In this document: positions 32,335 to 42,737 of the stretch, in pieces
Numbering within the stretch: the first letter of the stretch is position 1
How the letters are laid out: each line of letters starts with the position of its first letter
NCBI GenBank assembly: GCA_951329385.1
Contig: OX589606.1
Coordinates: forward strand, 25,304,539-25,368,538
Length of the DNA stretch: 64,000 bases
From: Polia nebulosa
Taxonomy: Eukaryota; Arthropoda; Insecta; Lepidoptera; Noctuidae
Direction: 5' to 3'
Notes under the pieces: generated by a model
What the model saw: only the letters and a program-made list of their open reading frames with translations
The model's database searches: none
Told to the model about the DNA's origin: nothing
Program-made: the position numbers and the translations under genes

Positions 32335-32465
32335 TAAATACGAAAGTTTGGATGGATGGATGGGATCTGGATGAAAGGCACAGAGATAGATTATAGTCTG
32401 GAATAGCGCTTGGAATAAGTAGGTACTAATTCCACGGAGGGAAGCCGTTGGCAGAAGCTGGTCTT
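32335..32465 (+). repeat. Family H interspersed repeat
   Basis: It contains acgaaagtttggatggatgg, gcacagagatagattatagt, ctggaatagcg and attccacggagggaagccgt, as at 6355-6490. Confidence 0.6.
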
Positions 32466-32840
32466 GCCATATATCTACTCTGCAATATTGAGAAAACTAC
32501 TTTAACGCCTCCAAAACCGTCTAGGTACTGTACTAATCTTTCATGATTTTAATTAGCCGAAACGTGAAGGCTCGCCCCAGACAGCTCTTCTCTACAGAAA
32601 AATATTACAATGATAAATCGTCGTCGATTCGTTGTCGCGTTGTTGCGTCGCAACTGTCTGTGCGAACCATGTAGTGTAAAACTTGTGCACGATTTACTGA
32701 CTTTTCATACTATACATATCTGATAAGCTGACGCCACCATGTTTATAGCTATTTAGAAAACTTCACATTCTCATCGTCATTCTCACTTACTCGACAATTT
32801 GATACCAAGTCACCAAGTCAATTAAATTATAATAATCATA
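32466..32840. other. Unassigned sequence
   Basis: Nothing recognised. Confidence 0.35.
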
Positions 32841-32960
32841 ATCAATCTGCCGAGCCTTTTCCCAACTATCTTGGGGTCGGCTGCCAGTCTAACCGGATGC
32901 AGCCGAATACCAGTATTTTACATGGAGCGACTGCCTATCTGACCTCCAGAACCCAGTAAC
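32841..32960 (-). mobile_element. 5S-like SINE, 3' third only
   Basis: Complement of the family tail and body: atcttggggtcggctgccag, aaccggatgcagccgaatac, ggagcgactgcctatctgac. It breaks off after acccagtaac. Confidence 0.75.
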
Positions 32961-33119
32961 ACCAAAACCACCATCAATGAAATACACGTCATAATTATGC
33001 ATTTAAATAGGTTTACATATTATAAGTAAAGCCTAGACCCCACACTGTGATTACCTGTGTCGTGGGGTCTAGTCTCTTAAACAACAGTTGTCATTAATAA
33101 AATAAATTATAAAAAACAT

Positions 33120-33480
33120 TTTTTTTTTTTGGAAGTCGGTTGTTTTTTTTGTAAAAAAAGTTTTATATTTTTCACTTTTTAGTTGTTATACCCTAGAACT
33201 ATAAACCCCAATATAATGGAACGTGGAATTTAAACATTTGGAGAACACCAAAACGTCATCGAGGTACACGTATTTTCCGTTTTTGTTCAGTTGCTCAAAA
33301 AGCGCTGAAGCAATTTCGATAAAATTTATATGGGACCACCTAGGGAGTATATTCTTTCAGATGAAAAAAGAAATTTGAAAATTGGTTCACAACTGACGGA
33401 GAAATCGGACAACATACACACACAAAAAAAAAAAACATACAGACGAATTGAGAACCTCCTCTTTTTGGAAGTCGGTTAAA
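33120..33480 (-). repeat. Family A TIR foldback repeat, copy
   Basis: Left end tttttttggaagtcggttgt; right end gaattgagaacctcctcttt then ggaagtcggttaaaa. The interior includes tataatggaacgtggaattt and aatttcgataaaatttat, shared with 26520-26650 and 58970-59090. Confidence 0.75.
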
Positions 33481-34129
33481 AAGTCGCACCAACGTAAAAA
33501 ACTCAAAAAATATTTATTGTTAGCAAAACTTGTCATTTTTCAGTCAATTTTCTTCAATGATTACTATGAAGATCTACCAGGAGTCCATAAATGTTTGAGA
33601 GCCAATACTCAAAATTATCAATGCTACAGAGATAAGTGGCGAGGTCAATTGGTAAAAACTCAGCATCCATCCTACCCGCTTCATTTCTGGGTGGATTCAC
33701 TGGAATTGGGTCAGGGGCGCACCTGTCATCAATCGCGGAACATCTATATTATATGCATAGCTTATCGAGTGGTTACCTGGTTGGGCTGTGGAGTTGGAGA
33801 TTTATATAACTAGTTCACCATCTTTGGGAGTCCGCTATATTGATTTAAAATTACGTCACTTAACTAACCATGCATTGTCCATCAAATTAAACTTGTATGC
33901 AAAATTTCAGGTCAATCGGAAACCGGGAAGTGGATCAAATTTAACTTCTAAGATTTTTTTACATATTTACAGATGAAGCTAAGAAAAACGTGTTAATAAA
34001 AAAGTCGGTCTTGCAGACGGCGGGTTCCGTACCATCGTATTTTTTTTATTTTTTAAGAGCGTTCATCGCGTGCGGGCTGGAAACGTCGCATTTCTGGAGG
34101 ATTTTTGTGATTATTTTATAAATTTAAAT
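33481..34129. other. Unassigned; includes a repeat-like block
   Basis: A 121-codon plus frame (33448-33813) starts inside the family A end and has no recognised domain. The block at about 33890-33960 (gcaaaatttcaggtcaatcg, gaaaccgggaagtggatcaa) resembles 40725-40800, so at least part is repeat. Confidence 0.4.
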
Positions 34130-34440
34130 AATAAATTCCATTTTTAGGGTTCAAGGTTCTGTTCGCGAAGGGTCCAAACGGAGCCCTATTGCTGTCACTC
34201 ACGTGTCGGTTTGTCCGTCTATCCATCTGTCTGTCAGTCGTCTGTCACAAAATTTACGTCCGAAATTTTTTTTAACTTCCCAAAGACAAATGAACTTCAA
34301 ATTTGGTGATAATGTTTATTATTACGTATAATTTACTAACAAATACTAATATATTGTTTAATCAGATTTTTCCCTGGATAATTCTGTCATTTGGTACGGA
34401 ACCCTAAATGTGCAAATGCCGTCACGCACTTGGACGGATT
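34130..34440 (+). repeat. Family E (agggttccgtacc) repeat
   Basis: It contains atttttagggttcaaggttc, aaacggagccctattgctgt, caaatttggtgataatgttt and atttggtacggaaccctaaa. The reverse complement of this subfamily is at 49845-50125, and a shortened plus copy at 52955-53125. Confidence 0.7.
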
Positions 34441-34839
34441 TATATCACTAAAATCTTTTAATAAACACAAAAAAGTAAACTCTTTTTTAAATTCAATTCT
34501 TTACATCACGAAAGATAAAGCTTATTTAAGAGAAAGCTTCAGCTTCAGTGTTGAATAGCTATTCCGTCTCAAATCGCGAGCTTCGGGGCCGCACAACTAA
34601 TCCGCTTACCATCTCTCAGACCCGACCTTAAGCCCGATATTATGCTGGACTGGAGCTTGCCGACACTGGATTCTACTTAAATTATCTTATTTTCAATGAT
34701 AACATTATCTTTATGCACTTGATTTTAGGTTTAATTAATCACACTAATATTGTAAAGGCGAAAGTTTGTGTGTGTGTTTGTATGTCTGTAACTTCACGAT
34801 TAAACGGGTAGACCGATTTGGATGCAATTTGGTATGTAC

Positions 34840-35070
34840 AGTAGGCGCCAGATAAAGGTGGAATAACGGTCATTGACCCACCTACATTTATTGACATTTT
34901 CAATTTAAAAAATATAAATAACGACACAAAGCTATCCCGAATCAACATCTCTCGTGATCCTTAACATTGCCTAATAATGAAAAACGCTCATATTTAATTG
35001 TTCAGGTACTTATGAAGAGTTATTAGGTAAAGGTCAATTTACTTTATTCCACAGTTATCTGGCGCCTACT
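34840..35070. mobile_element. TIR element (MITE-like), 231 bp
   Basis: Termini agtaggcgccagataa (34840-34855) and ttatctggcgcctact (35055-35070) are exact inverse complements. The pairing continues imperfectly as ggtggaataa / ttattccaca and gacc/ggtc. TA follows or precedes on both sides, consistent with a TA target site, but one base at the outer edge is ambiguous. No transposase is encoded. Confidence 0.8.
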
Positions 35071-35433
35071 CAAGCTGCCTAGCCTTTTCCCAACTATTTT
35101 GGGGTCGGCTTCCAGTCTAACCGGATGCAGCTGAATACCAGTATTTTACATGGAGCTACTGCCTATATGACCTCCACAACCCATCAGTTACTGGGTAATA
35201 CGATACCCCTTGGTAAGACTGGTTGTCAGACTTACGGGTTTCTGACGACCCGTAACGACTGTCAAAGATCTACGATTGACAGCCGGGACCAACGGCTTAA
35301 CGTGCTTTCTGAGACACGGAGGAGTGTCAGAATCTAAAGATGGTCAACCATCCATGGACCAACCCCGGCAAGCCTAGCTTAACCTGATGTATCGACCCTT
35401 GCGGCTGTTATTACTTTAGCCACGAGCTCCTCT
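35071..35433 (-). mobile_element. 5S-like SINE, full length, 11-bp TSD
   Basis: The minus strand starts gaggagctcgtggctaaagt and includes ccatcaggttaagctaggct and ggttggtccatggatgg, the 5S-like head, then the full body and agcctt-type end. The duplication tggcgcctact at 35060-35070 and 35434-35444 is exact, and consists of the terminus of the MITE. The SINE therefore inserted into the MITE end after the MITE arrived. Confidence 0.9.
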
Positions 35434-35487
35434 TGGCGCCTACTATAGATAGCTTATACCTTGGATTAACACATAGGCTACTTTTTA

Positions 35488-35640
35488 TTAGCCGACGAAC
35501 AAAAAGGAGGAGGTTCTCAATTCGTCCGTATATATATATATTTTGTGTATGTTCAGCCCTCATTACGTCATTTATGTACCGATTTTGATGATTCTTTTTT
35601 TGTCAGATAGAGTATACTTCAAGGGTGGTCCCATGTCAAA
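35488..35640 (+). repeat. Family A fragment, left end
   Basis: It reads ttagccgacgaacaaaaagg, aggaggttctcaattcgtcc and then ccgattttgatgattctttt, ending near gtggtccca. The right end is missing. Confidence 0.65.
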
Positions 35641-36027
35641 GAAATCAGGATCATGGAATCCTGATAAAATTGAGAGAAAACCTCGAAAATTGGGCACGAA
35701 TATTGTTTCTGTTTACTTTTCATAACTTAATCAGGTATTTGCATTTAGGAATCATCACATCACGAAACTGAGCTTATGATGGAACTATACCTTTTCTAAA
35801 CAATAGAAGTTAGATATAAAATTTGTTTTCAGTGACAAATACCACTTAATATGCTTTGAAGAAAAGACGTCTTTACAATATTGGATGTAACCTCAACTGG
35901 TCCTGGGAACTTCATGGAAGGATGGTTACATCATCAGCTCAGTGGCAAGTGACAAGCACATGATGAAGGATTAGAAATTAGCCTCAGAGTGTTAAAAGAT
36001 GATGCGAGCCACAAAAAATCATAAAAT
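35641..36027. other. Unassigned sequence
   Basis: Nothing recognised. Confidence 0.35.
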
Positions 36028-36500
36028 AAAAAACTTTTTAACAAAAAAATTAACCGATGAAAAAGAACTAAAAAGCAAAAAATAAATAAACCTTTTAAAT
36101 TAAATTAAATTACATTTCGTTTATTTCGGACAGCAGTCAATATATTGTTAGTACTTAATACATAAAACAAACTTATTATCTAGTGTTAGTACCAATCATT
36201 CTCTTAGTCTTGAATATTGAGCTTATTTACCTACTTAAAATATCAAATTTTGTATAAACTAATTTTGAGTCGGCGCCAATTAATAAAATGATTAATTACC
36301 TACTTACAACCTTCTTCATTTCTAGGTAGATATAAAATTTTGAAATTTAATAATCAGATTGTTGTTTGGCGCCGACTCAAAATTAGCTTATATAAAATTT
36401 TATATTTTATGTAGGTAAATAAGCTCAATACTTAAAAAGTTTATTTACGTTTTGCTTTTTAGTTCTTTTTCATCGGTTAATTTTTTTGTTAAAAGTTTTT
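36028..36500. repeat. Large interrupted palindrome (~470 bp)
   Basis: Outer arms 36028-36096 and 36432-36500 are inverse copies around aaaaaaattaaccgatgaaa. Inner arms 36214-36278 and 36367-36430 are inverse copies around aattttgagtcggcgcca and tatttacctac. The left side has an unpaired insert of about 120 bp (36097-36213), and the loop is 36279-36366. A family-H-like end (tctacgcgggtgaaaccgcg) follows to 36542. It probably represents a foldback element. Confidence 0.85.
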
Positions 36501-36542
36501 ATCGCGGTCTACGCGGGTGAAACCGCGGGGCGCAGCTAGTTT

Positions 36543-36984
36543 AACATAATGTACATGAAGTTCGCATTTTATGAGTGGTTCAATGTTATTACCTCTAAAT
36601 CCTTGGAATAAATTTTATTATCATAATCAGCTGGTGCTGGTATTCATGCTTTTTCTCTGAGAAAGGGTTGGTGGATGTCACATGTGTAACCAAAATTAAC
36701 TGATTACTCCACTTGGTCATGTATTAGGCTAGTTCAACTACAGCTTGCCAAACGGATGTTGGCTAGAATTGTTTGCGATGGTCATAGTAGCTCAATTGAT
36801 TAACAACATGGATATAAATTATTAGACACAGCTGTCAGACGTACATTCTTGTTCCAACTACCTGTCACAAATGAGGGATTTAGAAGGTTTGTTACACATG
36901 TTTTACAGTTTCACTATTCACAGAGAGAAGGCACGAGACTCCCACAAGGCAGGTTGGCGATTTCAAACAAATATTAACTGTAAG
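36543..36984. other. Unassigned sequence
   Basis: A short SINE-like word (gggttggtggatgtcacatg) occurs at 36665-36684. Otherwise nothing is recognised. Confidence 0.4.
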
Positions 36985-37445
36985 TCCAGACTTCCTCTCT
37001 ATTTTCTCCTACTGCGAAGTAGTAATGCTCGCGAAGGAGGAGGCGGAACGGGTGAAGGAGACTCAACGGAGTCGCCCTCACGTCCCCAGCAGCAGCCGCT
37101 GCAGGAGACACCCTGGGCGTCGAGGGTCGCGAGAAGATCTCCAGCCACGTAGACGCGGGCCTGTGGATGGCGAGGAATGGGTAGCTCGCAGTCCAATCAG
37201 CACCAGGCCCGAGAGTCGACGGCACGTAGTGTTCCACGCGCGCCTCAAAGAGATGTCAGCAACACGAGACGGGGTCCTTCATCGCCGATGCATGCATGCC
37301 AAGGGGTCACGGATAAATTCGAAACAGAGTTACCGCACCCCTGGGCACTCAGGCAAGGAATGAACATGGGTGGGTTTTAGTCAGTAAGAGTCTGACACGA
37401 AGAGAGCGTGAGAAGTCATTTGATGATTTCCCAACCCACGAAAAA
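36985..37445 (+). mobile_element. R1-type LINE 3' end
   Basis: From about 37000 the sequence encodes a version of FCEAVMLAKE (here with a substituted first codon), an Arg/Ser-rich end with two shifts, and then the family UTR: gagagtcgacggcacgtagt, ggataaattcgaaacagagt, ggttttagtcagtaagagtc, gatgatttcccaacc and a short poly-A. Confidence 0.75.
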
Positions 37446-37454
37446 AGGCTTCCT

Positions 37455-37605
37455 CACTATTATCGAGAGTGTTTGAAAGAGTCAGCGCGGCCCTGGAACC
37501 CAAAATCCAACTGAAGGAACACGAGTGAGTTTTAGTCAGTAAGAGTCTGACACGCCCTCCCGCCCCGTAGCCCTGAAGTCATTGATGATTTACCACCTTA
37601 TAAAA
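37455..37605 (+). mobile_element. R1-type LINE 3' UTR fragment
   Basis: A second, more diverged UTR directly follows the first: gcggccctggaacc, gagttttagtcagtaagagt, ctgacacgccctcccgcccc, then a short poly-A. Confidence 0.65.
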
Positions 37606-37619
37606 AAAAGACCCCAAAG

Positions 37620-37672
37620 GCCCCTTGCCCCAGCAGTGGGGACATTAAAAGGTTGATGATGATGATGAAAAA
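37620..37672 (+). mobile_element. tRNA-derived SINE, last 50 bp
   Basis: It contains ccttgccccagcagtgggga, cattaaaaggttgatgatga and a (gat)n tail. Confidence 0.7.
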
Positions 37673-38431
37673 ACAGACTTCCTCGTGATGTTTTTCTTCA
37701 ATGATGAGTGTAAACTTACAGTAGTTAGGTGCAATTAATGATGAAGTTAGCTGGCATATTTAAATTTTGGCACAAATGATGACATATATGATTCATTTAT
37801 GCACTAGCAAATGACCAATACGACCAATGAGTCCTACAGTAAATCACACAATTCTGTTATTATAAAACCTGTCTTTAAATACGGATTTAAATAATAATAT
37901 TCTAAGCAACTAAACCGTACCAAAATTAATATATTTCACGGCAAAATTAATTACTATCCCCTCAATAGAATATAAATTCAGGCATCAATTACAATAATTT
38001 TAACAAGTCAAACGTTCGGGGGAACTCGGCAATATTCGTGGATATTCGGAAGCAGTGATCCTGAACTCATAGTTCTCATTAATCATTGCTGATAAAGACG
38101 TATTCGTTGTCGTGGGGTGTAGGAGGGAGCGATATGGTATGTTAGTAGGTTTTGCTATAAAACAAATACGTTTAAGAAGGTCAAGAGTGACTAAAGTTTT
38201 CTGTGTTCTATGTTTTTGTAAGTCTTAATGTGTTTGTTTGTTTTTCCGAATAAATAAAATAAAGAGATGACGACAAATGGAGGTGTAAGAGATTTTGGCG
38301 GCTTTTTTTCTAGTGAATTTCAGTGACTACTTTAATAATTGGCAAATCGATTCGTGGTAGATATTGTGATGTAGAAAATGGGTGTGATTATATATTTCAA
38401 TTGTTTACACAACTGGATCATAACATGTGGA
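37673..38431. other. Unassigned sequence
   Basis: Nothing recognised. Confidence 0.35.
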
Positions 38432-38648
38432 ATCATCAGGAATCATTGAAACGGGCGCGATGTCGGTTATATTGAGCTAAGAATTTTATTGTAGTACGAG
38501 AGACTACCTCTGCGAAGCTTGCCGAGAAGGCTGACTCGAAACATTTGCTACCAAATGCTGCCAAAACATTAGAATGTATTACATCCACATTATAATGGAA
38601 AACAAACTGACTCGGTTCTAAATCAAAAACACTGTGTAAAATTGACAC
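38432..38648 (-). pseudogene. Unidentified protein-like segment, copy 2
   Basis: On the minus strand a continuous frame reads FVFHYNVDVIHSNVLAAFG, SKCFESAFSASFAEVV, TTIKFLAQYNRHRARFNDS and then a stop. It is related to 25650-25820 over about 50 residues, in the opposite orientation 12.8 kb away. No signal peptide, metal-binding motif or known transposase signature is visible. The surrounding DNA is not obviously shared between the copies beyond this block. Confidence 0.55.
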
Positions 38649-39982
38649 TGGTTAAATGCAAAACCCGTGCAAAGCCAAAAAGACTAAATGGAGATGTATG
38701 GAAAAAGAAGAAATGCTGTGCCGTCCACAAATAAATTGGGATATGGACAAGAGAATTCATTAATGATGCTGACCGAAGGTCAGTTTCATACACTTATTTT
38801 TTTTCAAAATCACCCCATTTTTAAATTTAAGTGAATCATTAGGGCGATATCAGAACAAATAGGTGAAGACACGAGCAAGTACCAGGCAAGCATAGAAGCA
38901 TAGGCACGACGTGCTAAGATCTTAAATTGTCTCAAACAAATGCAAGTCGCTAGTGCGTTTGCACCACAGATGACTATAATAGTAGCTCGCTGTACGTAAA
39001 GCGTCTCTGTGTGCGTGCGATTTCTCTCGTTGCGCAGAACCAACCTTTTGTACCGATCTATTTTGTGGTATGGCAGATACGGTGACTCAGCGCTCTTATG
39101 GTAAGATATTTTTTGGAACTGGCGCTGCTTTTTTAGTGATAGATGAGGTTATATAAGACATACAAAACATGACGGCAAAAGATGTAGTGATATAGTTCAT
39201 CTTATGTTGAAACAAAATATGTTTTATGAAAATGTGTTGTGCACGGAACTTAAACTATTATTTTTTTTACTTTCCATTACATCTTTGGTATTAAATTATT
39301 TGGTATAACACGGGTTTTCTATGGCCATAGTAAGTACGACGGTTGTTGCTACACAGTGCCATAACGCGAGCTCGCCCCCTTCCCTGCCGCCCGCGCACCG
39401 CGCGTCGGCGGCAGCGGGAGAGCTCTCTCTCCCGTATGAGAGAGAATCTCGACCCGCCGACGAGAATGGACAAATCAAACGCTCTTCCGCGACTCCCGCC
39501 AATTTTCTTATTCTAAGGCTCATGTTTATGTTATGTTCAATTGTTCGGCGTGTACAAAACGTGTAAATCCCCAATAAACGATTATATTTACAGCAGTGAC
39601 TTTAAATTGGAGCATTCATCTTAAACACGCCTTTTATTAAATTAAGCTTTCAATAACGCTACCTCTTTAGAATTAGACCAGCACTCATTCAATTAGTTTC
39701 ATTCAAGATTTAATTACTATATTAATTTGGCTGTGACGCGGGATGAATACAAAAGTATCAGATATAGGTACCCAACTTATTTATCTTAATTGAATAGTTT
39801 TAATATCACTTTTCAGGTTTTTTCCAATAGTGATTCCTAGGTAAACTTGCAATTATTAAATTAAACCTGTATTTAAAAATCCCAAATTGGCCTAGGACAA
39901 AGTAATTTACGAACGAAGGTAGGCTTGCCCCACCATTGTCATTATTAACATCAGTTGAGACGGTGGTGTGAAGAGTGTAGTG
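38649..39982. other. Unassigned region with a GC-rich island
   Basis: The island at about 39360-39500 contains cgcccgcgcaccgcgcgtcg and an internal near-palindrome gggagagctctctctcccg (39416-39434). Frames through it on both strands have no recognised domain. It could be a promoter or an element terminus. The rest shows nothing. Confidence 0.4.
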
Positions 39983-40340
39983 AGGAGCTCGTGGCTAAAA
40001 TAATAACAGCCGCAAGAATCGATCCATCAGGTTAAGCTACGCTTCCCGAGATTGGTCCATGAATGGGTGACCATCTTTACATACCGAGAGTCCTCCGTGC
40101 CTCGGAAAGCATGTAAAGCCGTTAGTACTGTCAGTAGTGGATCTTTGATAGTCGTTACAGGTCGTCAGAAGCCCGAAAGTCTGACAACCAGCCTTACCAA
40201 GACGTATCGTATTAACCAGTAACTGGGTTGTGGAGGTCAGATAGGCAGTCGTTCCATGTGAAATACTGGTATTCAGCTGCATTCGGCTAGACTGGCAATC
40301 GACCCCAAGGTAGTTGGGAAAGGCTAGGCAGATTGATTTG
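39983..40340 (+). mobile_element. 5S-like SINE, full length
   Basis: Head ggagctcgtggctaaaataa, gatccatcaggttaagctac, gattggtccatgaatgggtg; body aaagcatgtaaagccgttag, cagtaactgggttgtggagg; tail gcagattgattt. A possible 6-bp duplication gtagtg (39977-39982 and 40348-40353) is too short to rely on. Confidence 0.85.
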
Positions 40341-40399
40341 AATTGAGGTAGTGGTCTACTATAAACCTAATCGTTGTTAAATAAATTAAAGAAGCTTTT

Positions 40400-40500
40400 A
40401 TTTATTTCTTTATTTATTAAAACTTCATGCAACACAAATGTACAAAGGCGGACTTAATGCCTTAGGCATTCTCTACCAGTCTAGGTAGAGAATGCCTAAC
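40400..40500 (-). mobile_element. LINE/SINE 3' tail with a perfect hairpin
   Basis: The complement of a family end: ttattaaaacttcatgcaac, acaaatgtacaaaggcgg, acttaatgccttagg. The same end is at 61783-61850 and partly at 59581-59610. An exact inverted repeat ttaggcattctctacc / ggtagagaatgcctaa (16-bp arms, 6-base spacer) occupies about 40462-40499. Confidence 0.6.
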
Positions 40501-40679
40501 CCTTTCTTTCTACTTTTATCTAGGACAATAAGAAAGCCACCTTCCAGCTTCATCATCAGACCCTGGATATCGTCTAGGCGTAAAATGCTCCACAAGACGA
40601 ATCAATCGAGCCCAGACTTGATGGCTTTATCTTGTTTAGTTCAGAAGTTCTTACGGTCATCTTCCATCTCCATCATCAG

Positions 40680-40840
40680 ACCAGCTTCATGGTACCATAT
40701 TATTGTATTGTCACCGAAGATACATATATATATCAAATTTGAGTCCAATTGGACACATCGGGAAGTGGGTCTGATTTGAGTTGCAAGATTCAACCCGAAC
40801 AAACATAGTCACATACATACATTGCAAGTTACATAAAAGC
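40680..40840 (+). repeat. Interspersed repeat (gggaagtgggtctgattt)
   Basis: It contains caaatttgagtccaattgg, acatcgggaagtgggtctga, ttgcaagattc and tacattgcaagttacataaa. Part is shared with 33890-33960. Confidence 0.5.
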
Positions 40841-41149
40841 TTGTAAAAACAATTACATTGAAAACAAATCCAAATGCCACTCCAGTTTATAAAACCATAC
40901 AACACTGATGAACTCAAAAAAGTGAGAAACTCATTAATTTATCCACATTCGCAGTGCAGCTGCGAAAACGATTTGTTCATGAATATTCAAGAGGCCACAG
41001 TTTGGAGCCTTGGGCTTGAATCAATACTAACCGTTCACCTAAAATGTGAAGTCTTGAGGAAATATTTACTGTTCTTTTACTGTTGTATTTTTTTATGATT
41101 CTTCCAGCTGCTGTTTAGGTCTGGAGGAACAGAAATTTTTACTCATTAT

Positions 41150-41380
41150 TAACCGACTTCGCAAAAAGGAGGAGGTTCTATGTTCGACTGCATGTTTCTT
41201 TTTTTTTATGTATGTCCACCGATTTCTCTGTCAGTTGTGGACTGATTTTCAAAATTCTTTCTATATCATAAAGAGTCCAGAGGACCAGAGGTGGTCCCTC
41301 ATACATTTTATTGAAATTACTTCAACGCTTTTGGATATAATCAACAAAAACCAAAAATGCATACATAGATGACGTACGTA
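41150..41380 (+). repeat. Family A fragment, left part
   Basis: Begins ttaaccgacttcgcaaaaag, gaggaggttctatgttcgac and proceeds to ttttattgaaattacttcaa and catacatagatgacgt. It breaks off abruptly where the next hairpin begins. Confidence 0.7.
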
Positions 41381-41385
41381 TACAA

Positions 41386-41463
41386 CTCTCTCAGTTAGAA
41401 TTGATTCTAAATGTAAGTATTTCGTGAAATCATGACATTTGGCATCAATTCTAACTGAAAGAG
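41386..41463. ncRNA. miRNA-precursor-like hairpin (candidate)
   Basis: Arms ctctctcagttagaattgat (41386-41405) and atcaattctaactgaaagag (41444-41463) pair with one mismatch. A 3x3 internal loop (tct/ggc) is followed by another 6-bp helix (aaatgt/acattt) and a 20-base terminal loop. Size and shape fit an animal pre-miRNA, but I recognise no known miRNA. A small foldback transposon end is an equal alternative. Confidence 0.4.
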
Positions 41464-42029
41464 ATGTATTGATGCTTTGAAAGATTATATAGCTATTAAT
41501 ACACACTTGCTACGGCCGCGAATCAAATTTTGACCAGGATACAACCTGACACTGACCTGCAAATTGCAAAAAACGTAAGAAAATTTGAATTTCGCGCGCT
41601 ACCCTGGAGCATTCATCTTAACCCGTTATGGAAATCAAATGAGTTACCCGATAAAAACAACTAGGAAAAGGTCACATCTTTGGTAAATTACACCATCTAG
41701 CCCGGTTCAGGTCCAGTTAAGGGGACCCTAAACTCTTTTTAGGGGTAGATTGCGTTCAAGACTTAAATAGGACCTTAAAAATGGAAAAGCATGAAATCAT
41801 TCCCAAAGTTAGTACCTTCCAAGTTGTTATTTTTATTTTGGTAAAACATTTAGGCACAGCATAACGCTTTGAGAAAGCAGTTTATCGTTTGTTTATAGTC
41901 TCATTTTTACGTTTATTACAGTGTTTATTCTGAAATAGGATAAATAGCCCGTACTTATGTCAAGGGCAAGGATTTTGATAGCAGGATTTTATTTTTCAGG
42001 AATGTTTTCTGAATTTTTCAGTTGATTTA
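41464..42029. other. Unassigned sequence
   Basis: Nothing recognised. Confidence 0.35.
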
Positions 42030-42260
42030 AGAAAAGAGTTTTTTTTTTATATTCCAGTTTGCAAACTAAAAGTGACCCTTTATTAAAAAAATATTTATTC
42101 ACGTTACACGTTGGGTCACAGAAGTTCATGTGTGTACCAAATTTCAATTCAATCGATCTTGTAGATTTGGAGCAAATAGGTTGTGACAGACGGACAGATA
42201 GACGCACGAGTGATCCTATAAGCGTTCCGTAACCCTCGGATGTTTGGAACCCTAAAAAGC
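42030..42260 (-). repeat. Interspersed repeat related to the 5490 copy
   Basis: It contains gcaaactaaaagtgaccctt, gtgtaccaaatttcaattca, gatttggagcaaataggttg, tgacagacggacagatagac and ggaaccctaaaaagc. Confidence 0.65.
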
Positions 42261-42479
42261 TACCCCGAAAACAATGACCTTGTAACTTTTCCACCTTTTA
42301 ACTTCCTAATATCTAACTGTAACAAAATTCTCCTAACGTTGGCAACCTCGCTTGACTTCCCATAAGATGGCGGTCACATCATTAGGGGCCCTTGCTGAGA
42401 TAGCATTAATTTGCTCCATGGGCTCCGTGTAATGACGTGCTGCTTAGAAGTTGATGAGTGCTGCAATTTATATAAAGAA

Positions 42480-42700
42480 CTAGTTTCTGTCAACGACTTC
42501 GCCCGCGTGTAATTAATACTTCCCCAGTTATAAACTTTGAAATCCATTTTTATTTAATTTGAAACTTCACAAAGTACATAATTATCCTCCAAAAATGTCA
42601 TGTCTCTTCGACCAGTGTTTAGGGCTGTGCGTTGATATATCAGTCTGTCAGTCAGGACTTTGAATTGTATATACGTACATGTATTTTTGTTAAGATGTTT
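42480..42700 (-). repeat. Family H interspersed repeat
   Basis: Complement of the block at 30945-31170: acgacttcgcccgcgtgtaa, gggctgtgcgttgatatatc, agtctgtcagtcaggacttt. Confidence 0.6.
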
Positions 42701-42737
42701 CTATAGGTACCTAATGCCCACAGAATATAATATTGGA

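Larger units (their letters stand above)
34740..35485 (+). repeat. Host repeat split by a MITE and a SINE
   Basis: The flanks 34740-34838 (taatattgtaaaggcgaaag, gaccgatttggatgcaattt) and 35445-35485 (gatagcttataccttggatt, aacacataggctac) are two halves of one family-H-like repeat. The interruption comprises a TIR element and, at its right end, a SINE. Confidence 0.65.

Noticed and set aside
33448..33813. A 121-codon plus frame
   Set aside because: It starts inside the family A repeat terminus and shows no domain; the openness may be chance. Not excluded as an exon, but not supported.
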